Shown: positions 1 through 6,561 of the stretch, piece by piece
Position numbering within the stretch: position 1 is the stretch's first letter
Layout: each line of letters opens with the position of its first letter
Origin: Euryarchaeota archaeon UBA538
GTDB taxonomy: Archaea > Thermoplasmatota > Poseidoniia > Poseidoniales > Thalassarchaeaceae
Length of the DNA stretch: 13,011 nucleotides
Assembly: GCA_002499325.1 (NCBI GenBank)
Contig: DALC01000032.1
Location: 669-13,679, forward strand
Reading direction: 5' to 3'
Program-made: the position numbers and the translations under genes
The notes under the pieces: generated by a model
Told to the model about the DNA's origin: nothing
The model's database searches: none
Seen by the model: the letters and a program-made list of their open reading frames with translations, nothing else

Positions 1-27
1 GTGGTCATCGTGGTCATCGTGGTCCTC
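1..27. repeat. 9-bp tandem repeat encoding the His/Asp loop
   Basis: Three consecutive 9-bp units (GTGGTCATC twice, then GTGGTCCTC) lie at the window edge. Read on the minus strand they encode repeated Asp-Asp-His of the metal-binding loop. The repeat may continue beyond base 1. Such codon-level repeats can change copy number by slippage and so alter the length of the His-rich loop. Confidence 0.55.
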
Positions 28-528
28 AGGCATCACACCGAGTATTGTCCTCTCGAACGGTCCCTCATCAACCAATTCGCACAGGTTTGAGACTAGGATT
101 GATTGGTAATCTAGAGTGGCTTCGCCCGAGGGCATCGTGTGTGTCATGAATGAAGGAGGTGCATCAGCTCCGAGTCCCTCAAGCATACCGGGTACCCAAG
201 GCTCGAGACCGAGGCCGTGGTAGAAGAAAACATCTGCCTCTTGCAATCTAAGCAAATCAGCCGCTGAAGGATCGTAGTCATGCACTGGGATGTTGTCCTG
301 GCTCATGTAATGCAAATCAACATGGTCGCCAGCTACAGCCTTGACAAGCTCACCAACGTGGTAAGTGGAGACCATGACACTACCAAATGAAGTATCAGGA
401 TCCACTACTATGGGATCCACGACATCGGTGTCGTCGGCATCATCTGCCCCGTCTCCTAGACATCCAGCTAGACTCGACGTAATCATTAGCACACTCAGTA
501 GTACAGACCTGTACGTTACACTCTTCAT
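1..528 (-). CDS. ZnuA/TroA-type metal ABC transporter substrate-binding lipoprotein, 3' end outside window
   Basis: The gene starts at the ATG at 528-526 and stays open to base 1, giving the first 176 residues. Residues 1-23 form a lipoprotein signal: positively charged start, hydrophobic core, and lipobox LAGC with Cys23 as the likely lipidated residue. An Asp-rich linker follows (about 27-47). Next comes the cluster A-I (ZnuA/TroA) binding-protein fold: a strand and helix with STYHVGELVKAVAG (54-67), then HDYDPSAADLLRLQEADV (83-100) with His83 at the first metal-ligand position of the family, then GLGLEPW (105-111). At the window edge the protein enters a His/Asp run (DHDDHDDH, 169-176), matching the His-rich loop of zinc-type members. 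By family it captures Zn2+ (or Mn2+) outside the membrane for an ABC importer; the permease and ATPase genes are probably beyond base 1. It is divergent from a NikR-like regulator, which suggests metal-dependent control. Family assignment is firm; the metal is inferred. Confidence 0.9.
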   Translation of the reverse strand, partial: MKSVTYRSVLLSVLMITSSLAGCLGDGADDADDTDVVDPIVVDPDTSFGSVMVSTYHVGELVKAVAGDHVDLHYMSQDNIPVHDYDPSAADLLRLQEADVFFYHGLGLEPWVPGMLEGLGADAPPSFMTHTMPSGEATLDYQSILVSNLCELVDEGPFERTILGVMPEDHDDHDDH

Positions 529-616
529 GACCCTCCGGTCACTAATATATATTTAATTAAAACTAATAATTACAATATTGAAAATTATTATTAATACTTC
601 CACGCTCGGTAATAGT
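529..616. promoter_or_regulatory. Divergent promoter/operator region with TATA-like box and inverted repeat
   Basis: This AT-rich region separates the metal-binding lipoprotein from the NikR-like regulator. On the minus strand a TATA-like stretch (bases 546-558) lies 18-30 nt before the lipoprotein ATG, as expected for a leaderless archaeal transcript. A perfect 8-bp inverted repeat, TAATAATT at 564-571 and AATTATTA at 583-590, is separated by 11 nt. The spacer contains the palindrome CAATATTG (573-580), centred half a base away from the outer dyad. The arrangement of spaced half-sites is compatible with a tetrameric ribbon-helix-helix regulator binding between the two genes. AT-rich sequence gives dyads by chance, so the operator role is inference. 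A TATA-like ATTATTAAT stretch (about 586-595) could serve the plus-strand gene. Confidence 0.55.
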
Positions 617-1045
617 ATGAGTAGGATTATCTCATTCAGTGCCGATAACGATTTCGCAGACAGTTTCGAGAATCTGATTGGGAAGTCTGGATATACCAAC
701 AGAAGTAGTTTCCTTCGAGATGCTACAATGTTCTTCGCAGAGATACAACAGAAGGGTGATCTGATGAATATGCGGGGAGACATGATTGTTGAGGGACATT
801 TGATAGTTCACTATCAGGAAAAAGCCGAACAGAAGTTGATGGTCAGTAGGACGGAAAATATCGAAGTTGCGGCGTATCACCATAGTAGTAGACTTGGTCA
901 CTCATGTCACTCTTGCGTTGACGTAGTCCACGTAAAGGGTGATGCGGAAAGTGTCAGAGGAGTGTATGAACAACTTCAGAATACATCCAACGTCGATAAG
1001 GTATCTTTCGTTAGTGCTCCAATGAAGGATGAGGATTGCTGTTAG
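617..1045 (+). CDS. NikR-like ribbon-helix-helix metal-responsive transcriptional regulator
   Basis: The 142-aa product has the NikR layout and length (E. coli NikR is 133 aa). An N-terminal ribbon-helix-helix DNA-binding domain (1-45; strand MSRIISFSAD, then GYTNRSSFLRDA matching the family's GYxNRSEAIRD) precedes a C-terminal ACT-like metal-binding domain ending in HVKGDAESVRG and a last strand DKVSFVS. I chose the ATG at 617 because residue 1 then begins the ribbon strand; an earlier ATG at 578 would add 13 atypical residues and lie inside the intergenic dyad. Candidate metal ligands cluster at His88, His89, His95, Cys97, His98, Cys100 and His105, with a CC tail at 141-142. Aligned on the Cys before VDVV, the classical HxH...C spacing is not kept, so the metal may not be nickel. 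The divergent neighbour is a zinc-type binding lipoprotein, its likely target along with its own gene. The 28-nt gap to the next gene leaves no room for a long terminator. Confidence 0.82.
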   Translation: MSRIISFSADNDFADSFENLIGKSGYTNRSSFLRDATMFFAEIQQKGDLMNMRGDMIVEGHLIVHYQEKAEQKLMVSRTENIEVAAYHHSSRLGHSCHSCVDVVHVKGDAESVRGVYEQLQNTSNVDKVSFVSAPMKDEDCC

Positions 1046-1073
1046 TCATCTGAGCTGATGTGGCTCGTCTTCT

Positions 1074-2690
1074 TTATCCTAATACGATTGGAGATGAAGA
1101 CATGACTTCGTCACTACACCCATCCTTGTACTGCTCAAAATTTTCTATGAACATACGAGCTAAGAGATCGGCCACATTGTCAAATTTCTTTTTGTCGTTC
1201 CATGTTTGGCGAGGTTGTAGTATGCTGTCTGGAACTCCTTCGCAGGTTGTTGGGACAGAGAAACCGAACCTCTGATCCTTGACGAAGACAACATCATCCA
1301 GATCTCCACTCAGTGCAGCGTTTAACAATGCCCTGGTCCACTTTATTTTGATCCTGCTACTATCTCCGTAGCCCCCTGCTACCCACCCGGTATTGATGAG
1401 CCAACACTTAGCATCATTCTCTCTTATCTTCTTCGATAGTAGGTCTGCATATATCGAGGGGTGCCTTGGCATGAATGGAGCGCCAAAGCATGTCGAGAAG
1501 GTTGCCTGGGGCTCAGTAATGCCAATCTCAGTTCCGGCTACTTTGGCTGTATATCCTGAGATGAAGTGATATGCGGCCTGCTCAGGGGTGAGTCTGGAAA
1601 GTGGGGGGAGAACCCCAAAGGCGTCACAAGTAAGGAAGACTACATTCTTCGGATTGCCTGCCATGGAGTCGGGAGTCCTGTTTTCTATGGCCTCTATCGA
1701 GTATGACCCTCTCGTATTCTGAGTAAGAGAGTCGTTGGTGAAATCTGGGGTCCCATCAGCATTCAGGACAACGTTCTCGAGTATGGTACCCTTCATTCTG
1801 GTAGTTGCAAATATCGCGGGTTCGTCCATCTCAGAGAGGTTTATCAGCTTGGCATAGCATCCTCCTTCAAAGTTGAAAACTCCGTCTTCTGACCACCCGT
1901 GTTCATCATCACCTACCAATGCCCTATCCGGATCAGCGGACAGCGTAGTCTTGCCAGTTCCTGAGAGCCCGAAGAATAGGGCAGAGTTGTGACCGTCAGT
2001 ATTTGCTGAGCAGTGCATAGGAAGAAGTCCTTTCTCTGGTAGTAAATGGTTCATTATGGTGAATATAGCCTTCTTTATCTCACCTGCGTATTGGGTCCCA
2101 CCGATGATTACTAGTCCCCTATCTAGGGCGAGAATTACGAAGACACCTGAGTTAGTGCCATCCTTGATCGGACTAGCTCTGAGAGAGGGGGCGTGAAGAA
2201 TAGTGTATTCGGGGGAGTGCCTTTCTAGTTCATCTTGGGAAGCTCTCACGAACATGTTGTGCATGAAAGCCGCATGCCACGCGTTCTCAGTGACTAGTCT
2301 GACTGGCATCCTGTGTCTCGTGTCCGCTCCACAGAAAGCGTCTTTGACGAATAAATCCTCAGTCCTGTCTAGGTGCTTCCTGGTCTTCTCAAGGAGTCTC
2401 TCGAATTTATCAGCAGATATTGGTCTATTGACATCCCCCCACCATACCTCGTCTGCTAGACCGGTTTCCTCGACAATGAAACGATCGTTGGGCGACCTAC
2501 CAGTCCTCTCCCCGGTTGTTGTCAAGAGTACTCCGTGTGAGGTGAGCTTTGCCTCATTCCTAGAGACAGCTAGTTCATGCAGCTCCTCCCAACCGAGGTT
2601 CCAATGTACCCTGCCACTGGGACTCAGTCCATGGTCCGCTAACTTAGTTAGAAGAGCAGAGCTGGAGTCCGATATAGTTCGGTCCTCCAT
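1074..2690 (-). CDS. pckA: Phosphoenolpyruvate carboxykinase, ATP-dependent type
   Basis: This 538-aa cytosolic enzyme interconverts oxaloacetate plus ATP with phosphoenolpyruvate, CO2 and ADP, the entry step of gluconeogenesis. It has the ATP-type length (about 530-540 aa; GTP-type enzymes are about 600) and its diagnostic blocks: substrate loop TGERTGRSPNDRF (59-71), GGTQYAGEIKK (197-207) with Tyr201 and Lys206/207 near the substrate and Mn2+, MHCSAN (225-230) with the metal-ligand His226, P-loop GLSGTGKTTLSAD (241-253), DDEHGW (261-266) with the metal-binding Asp pair, NFEGGCYAK (273-281), TRGSY (327-331) with a conserved Arg, and LTCDAFGVLPPLSRLT (353-368). No catalytic residue appears lost. 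The ATG at 2690 fits the normal N-terminus. It is transcribed alone, convergent with the NikR-like gene and divergent from the giant membrane protein gene. Its upstream region carries two dyads but no clear TATA box. The ATP type is common in bacteria and patchy in archaea, so an old transfer is possible. Confidence 0.97.
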   Translation of the reverse strand: MEDRTISDSSSALLTKLADHGLSPSGRVHWNLGWEELHELAVSRNEAKLTSHGVLLTTTGERTGRSPNDRFIVEETGLADEVWWGDVNRPISADKFERLLEKTRKHLDRTEDLFVKDAFCGADTRHRMPVRLVTENAWHAAFMHNMFVRASQDELERHSPEYTILHAPSLRASPIKDGTNSGVFVILALDRGLVIIGGTQYAGEIKKAIFTIMNHLLPEKGLLPMHCSANTDGHNSALFFGLSGTGKTTLSADPDRALVGDDEHGWSEDGVFNFEGGCYAKLINLSEMDEPAIFATTRMKGTILENVVLNADGTPDFTNDSLTQNTRGSYSIEAIENRTPDSMAGNPKNVVFLTCDAFGVLPPLSRLTPEQAAYHFISGYTAKVAGTEIGITEPQATFSTCFGAPFMPRHPSIYADLLSKKIRENDAKCWLINTGWVAGGYGDSSRIKIKWTRALLNAALSGDLDDVVFVKDQRFGFSVPTTCEGVPDSILQPRQTWNDKKKFDNVADLLARMFIENFEQYKDGCSDEVMSSSPIVLG

Positions 2691-2808
2691 GCTCTTCGAC
2701 TAGGACATCTGCCTTCAAGGGTTGCGGAAGTAGTGGCTTCTTTGAGAAGCCGGTTCAATGCTCCCATATCGGGGATGCGATTATCGCTCACATGCTCTAC
2801 GCGGGCCG
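2691..2808. promoter_or_regulatory. Divergent intergenic region with two perfect dyads
   Basis: This region lies between pckA (minus) and the giant membrane protein gene (plus). It holds two perfect inverted repeats. One is GGCTTCT-TTG-AGAAGCC at 2735-2751 (7-bp arms, 3-nt loop). The other is GCGAT-T-ATCGC at 2777-2787 (5-bp arms around one base). The second overlaps a weak TATA-like GATTAT (2779-2784), 25-30 nt before the ATG at 2809, and so could be a promoter-overlapping operator for a leaderless transcript. No convincing TATA box is visible for pckA. The regulatory role is inferred from position and symmetry only. Confidence 0.4.
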
Positions 2809-5800
2809 ATGGTGGATGGCCCCTCGGACGATGATATCATCCGCGAGAGAGCATTCAGAATTAGTGACAAGTTAGATTTGGGGGACCTAGTCGATGGTTC
2901 TAAGTTCATAGAATCGAAAGAGCCCGGAGATGATCGTAAGGATGTTGACGATGCTATCGGAGATGTCTTTGATCCGTTCGTTCAAGATAAAGCACTTGGA
3001 GGCGTGGAAAGGGACGGTACTGTGAAAACAGCCCCTGAGAGTGATATAGTTACTGAAATTGCAACAGAGGGAGAGAGAGGTATTAACTGGATCTTAATGG
3101 GTTCAATGATTTTGGTTTACAGTGCCATAGGCTTCCAGATTGGTTTCGTGTTTGAGCCTCTAGTTGCCACGGTTTCTCTGCTGCTACTTTCCTCAATTGG
3201 GTTCCTCTTCGGAGAGAGATGGTCAAAAGACGAACGTTTGAGGATTCTTGGAGTAACTTGGGTAATTATCTCGATGAAGGTTCTGTATGGTTTATCAATT
3301 GAGTTACAGAGATGGGGGATCATCGGCGTAGAAGGATTGGGAGCACTCTTGTTGATTACCGTAGGTCTGAATATATTACTCTCATACAGGTACAATCACG
3401 ATGCTATAGCTGCTCAGTCGACTCTGGTTCTTCTCGCTGTTGGGTCTACTGCGGGCTCGTTGTACGGACAGGAAGGTGTCGCTATTATGATTCTAGTTTC
3501 TACTGTCCTAATGCATTTACTCGCTACACACCGAAAGTCAGGTAATCTTGCAGCACTTGGAATCGCGTCCTCGAACTTATGGATAGGGATGCATGCCATC
3601 ACTGGTGGATTTGAAATTGGAGAATTGAAGGTCTTGGCTTTGGATAGGCCCTTACTTCTATTTGTTCTTATGATGGGGGTAACCAGTTTGAATGCGGGTA
3701 TGGCAACTAGTTTCGCCAGAGAGGCTAATTGGTTCTCTAAGGGAATGAAGATACTGGGTCTTGGGAAACCCGGTCTCTGGGGAGTTTCAGTCTCACTTGG
3801 CCTGTTGGGTGCCCTTCTGGCTGTTGCGGCGAATAGAGGAGATGTCGGGTATGCCTTAGGAATGGTAACAGTTCTATGTGGGGCGTTTTCGGGCTCATAC
3901 CTTGTTGTTAGGGGAGTTTCCTGGAGGAGGGTTTCAGTACCTCTGATGTTGATGGCCATTATCCTGTTGATTGGTCTTTTATTTGGCCATGAGGTTGCAT
4001 CATCAATCGGTTTTTCAGAGTATACTATATTCACAATATTTGGTTCGGCGACGGTTGGTTTCGTGATCTTAAGGGACCAGGACAGTGTTTCGGACAGGGT
4101 GCTATGGCTGGGGACTGTTGCGGTGCTTACTCTGCTGGTGATCCTAGTACCATCAGAATCCAATGAGGCAGGGGGTGACGGTGGGGTCCTTCTTCTGTCT
4201 ATGCTATCGCTTCTTCACATCGGGAGTGGGGTGCTTGCCATCAAAAGAAAGTCTCCCTCCTTAGCTGGAGTCACTGTTCTTCTACCATGGTCCTGGGTCA
4301 TAGTAGAGCAGTTAGTGCAGGAGACATTGAGGACCCTATTGATGTCAAATAACTTTGATGACCCAGGGAGCATAATTCATGTTGATTCGCTTCCACTGGC
4401 TGGGTATCTCATTACATGTTCAGTGATGATAGCAGTAGTCAATGAGAAAATGGGTAAATCGGATGTCAATCTGGCCTCTAAGTTTCTGGGAATTTCTGAG
4501 ATTTCAGCCTCGATAAGAGATTCTGGTGCTCTTCAACTATGGAGCCTGGGGCTTTGGCTACCGATGGCTTCAATATTATTTATGGCTCAATTTGGAGCGT
4601 TCACATCGCCAACTATACTGTTAGTTTTAGGACTGTTGTGGGGACTTCACCTGTTGGCGCATCTTAGAGGTGTCAGAGTTGGCGAAATGAGTCTAATGGT
4701 GGGAATTATCCTGCTCTCTGGTCTGATTGTACAATGGAGGCATGGAATGGGAGAATATCTATCTCTATTGATCTGTATAATACTGGTTTCCATCCTTCTG
4801 TCGAATAGAGAAGACGAGGGCTTCTACACGACTTCGATGGGAGTAATGGGAGTCCCGCTTCTCCTCCTTATTCCTGACAGGAACATAACTATGATCCTGG
4901 AAGATTTCTCTTACTTACCAGAGATTGAGTCATCTGTGATTGCGATATCAAGTACGGCGATTTTGCTTGCTGTTTATCTTCCCAAGGCTGGTGAGATTGA
5001 GGATTTACTCAAGCCAGCAATGTCATCTTTGTGGCTGATGTCGATTTGTATTGCAGTAGCGTATACAGAGGGAAATCAACTATCATTGTCTTTGTCAGTT
5101 AGTATGTTCATGATAGCTACCGTATGGCTGGTAGCAAGAGGAGAGTTACGCAGAGAGCTCCAGACAGTGACAAAGATGAGCTCTAGGAGAGCTCTAGCTT
5201 TGGAGAAAAAATCGAAGGTCCTTGATGAGGGAGAATTACGAACATACGATGCAAGAGAAGCAGAGATGCTATCATCAAGGAAGAAGAGTCGGGAGAAGTC
5301 TCAAACAGATGATGTCGAGGAGCTATACATCTCGGATGTTAGTCATCGTCCTGTAATAGTAATAGCAGTCATGGCGCTGGTCTTTGCGACTAGTCTAGTG
5401 ATAGGCTTCACTTCTGGACCCAATCCTATACTTCTCCTTGTGGTTGGAGCGTTTGTTACTTTACTGATCGCTGTCGCGAGATTCCGTACGAGGCAATTAG
5501 AGCTTGATCTACCACATGTTTTTGGTATTGAAATGCCAATTGCATTGGCAATATCAGGACTTGTGATAATTCATATTTTCTCCTTACTTGGACCCGGAGC
5601 TAGCAACCAGAATCTAAGTAGCATGGGGGTGCTGGTGGTTTTGGTCGTAGAGCTATCTTTAATTTCGCTATACCAGCAAGATAACATGTTAGATAGAATC
5701 CCAATTGCTATTGATTGGATAATCTACCCACTTCTGGCGGATAGGATTCTCGGTGCGGTATTGTACGAGTCTATGCCATGGCCTTTGAGCATCGATCCAT

Positions 5801-6516
5801 TCTCTGGGGATATATTGGAATGGAAGGGTCCTCTTATGGCTCTAGAAATTTGCTTGGTTAGTTTGGTTGTAACAAGTTTCTGGATTGGTAACTTGAGAGC
5901 TTCCAAGAGGGGAGAGTCTGAGAGTGGCTTCTCACTGGGCCTCCGAGGGATATCAGTAGCAATCTTATCTGTTGGTTTTGCGTCCATCATAGTGATAATT
6001 ACAACACTCAGAAGTGGATGGGCCAGAAATCAATCTAATGCGGTAGGAATGGGAATTTTATCAATTGCATTGGCTATAGTCTCGATTGAGAATTGGTTCG
6101 AAGGATTTACCGGGATAGTTGGAGATCTATACAGTATTATCGGTATGACTCTGGTGATATTGCTTATCTGTACTATTCCAATGAATGGGGAACGTTGGTC
6201 GATGATGTTGGCTGTAAATTCCCATTTATTTCTAATCCTAGGATTACTCATCAGCGGTTTATCTATGTTTATTCCGATTTTCTTGATAATTCTGTCAACA
6301 ACTGTGTGGGTGACTGGTATTCTTCAATTGAGGAAATCAATGAGGGCTTGGGGCCTTGTAGATCTCTTGTGTGCAGTTTTATTCTCAATAGTTTTCTATG
6401 GAGGAGTAATTTTCCAGCCCCAGATTCTCTTAATTGGTCTTTCAGTAGTTGCACTGGAGCTTGGAATTGTCTCATGGCTTGGACTCAGAAACGAAGAGTC
6501 CATGGTGAATAGCTGA
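2809..6516 (+). CDS. Giant polytopic membrane protein of unknown function (about 35 TM segments)
   Basis: The product is about 1235 aa from the ATG at 2809. That start gives the acidic N-terminus MVDGPSDDD and sits about 27 nt after a TATA-like element; an ATG at 2758 would add 17 residues without hydrophobic or acidic character. Residues 1-90 are soluble and Asp/Glu-rich. About 23-24 hydrophobic helices follow (about 93-776), then a charged, partly coiled-coil-like linker rich in Lys, Arg, Glu and Ser (about 778-846), then about 12-13 more helices to the end. The hydrophobic parts are Leu, Ile, Val and Gly-rich with short loops, and few charged residues lie inside the helices. I see no transporter signature, ATP-binding motif or glycosyltransferase motif, and I do not recognise a family. 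The architecture resembles only in general terms other many-helix proteins of unknown role such as DUF2339. The next gene, 45 nt downstream on the same strand, encodes a membrane-anchored FKBP-like protein, so the two may be co-transcribed and work in the same membrane. Confidence 0.85.
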   Translation: MVDGPSDDDIIRERAFRISDKLDLGDLVDGSKFIESKEPGDDRKDVDDAIGDVFDPFVQDKALGGVERDGTVKTAPESDIVTEIATEGERGINWILMGSMILVYSAIGFQIGFVFEPLVATVSLLLLSSIGFLFGERWSKDERLRILGVTWVIISMKVLYGLSIELQRWGIIGVEGLGALLLITVGLNILLSYRYNHDAIAAQSTLVLLAVGSTAGSLYGQEGVAIMILVSTVLMHLLATHRKSGNLAALGIASSNLWIGMHAITGGFEIGELKVLALDRPLLLFVLMMGVTSLNAGMATSFAREANWFSKGMKILGLGKPGLWGVSVSLGLLGALLAVAANRGDVGYALGMVTVLCGAFSGSYLVVRGVSWRRVSVPLMLMAIILLIGLLFGHEVASSIGFSEYTIFTIFGSATVGFVILRDQDSVSDRVLWLGTVAVLTLLVILVPSESNEAGGDGGVLLLSMLSLLHIGSGVLAIKRKSPSLAGVTVLLPWSWVIVEQLVQETLRTLLMSNNFDDPGSIIHVDSLPLAGYLITCSVMIAVVNEKMGKSDVNLASKFLGISEISASIRDSGALQLWSLGLWLPMASILFMAQFGAFTSPTILLVLGLLWGLHLLAHLRGVRVGEMSLMVGIILLSGLIVQWRHGMGEYLSLLICIILVSILLSNREDEGFYTTSMGVMGVPLLLLIPDRNITMILEDFSYLPEIESSVIAISSTAILLAVYLPKAGEIEDLLKPAMSSLWLMSICIAVAYTEGNQLSLSLSVSMFMIATVWLVARGELRRELQTVTKMSSRRALALEKKSKVLDEGELRTYDAREAEMLSSRKKSREKSQTDDVEELYISDVSHRPVIVIAVMALVFATSLVIGFTSGPNPILLLVVGAFVTLLIAVARFRTRQLELDLPHVFGIEMPIALAISGLVIIHIFSLLGPGASNQNLSSMGVLVVLVVELSLISLYQQDNMLDRIPIAIDWIIYPLLADRILGAVLYESMPWPLSIDPFSGDILEWKGPLMALEICLVSLVVTSFWIGNLRASKRGESESGFSLGLRGISVAILSVGFASIIVIITTLRSGWARNQSNAVGMGILSIALAIVSIENWFEGFTGIVGDLYSIIGMTLVILLICTIPMNGERWSMMLAVNSHLFLILGLLISGLSMFIPIFLIILSTTVWVTGILQLRKSMRAWGLVDLLCAVLFSIVFYGGVIFQPQILLIGLSVVALELGIVSWLGLRNEESMVNS

Positions 6517-6561
6517 TGGTGAGATAATCAGAGTAAAGGAGATCAAACTGGGCCAACGTTG

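Noticed and set aside
632..901. Minus-strand open frames (76 and 89 codons) opposite the NikR-like gene
   Set aside because: The sense frame has a clear ribbon-helix-helix and ACT-like domain; the antisense frames have no motif and no promoter of their own.
1046..1073. Possible bidirectional terminator between the convergent NikR-like and pckA genes
   Set aside because: Only 28 nt, with at most a 4-bp stem and no T-tract on either strand.
2203..2703. 166-codon open frame opposite the 5' part of pckA
   Set aside because: It is antisense to strongly conserved PEPCK motifs and has Ser/Leu-rich shadow composition with no domain.
2735..2751. Anticodon-arm-like hairpin (5-bp stem, 7-nt loop with T33 and A37 on either strand), next to a GGTTCAA string resembling a T-arm
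   Set aside because: No acceptor stem, D-arm or paired T-arm can be built around it on either strand. Kept only as a dyad in an intergenic region.
3414..4163. 249-codon open frame antisense to the giant membrane protein gene
   Set aside because: Its translation is Arg/Thr/Pro-rich with no recognisable domain, and the sense frame is a continuous membrane protein. It is a shadow of biased codon use.
5178..5197. 9-bp direct repeat GAGCTCTAG, two copies 2 nt apart
   Set aside because: It lies inside the coding region of the membrane protein's linker and encodes different residues in each copy; probably chance.
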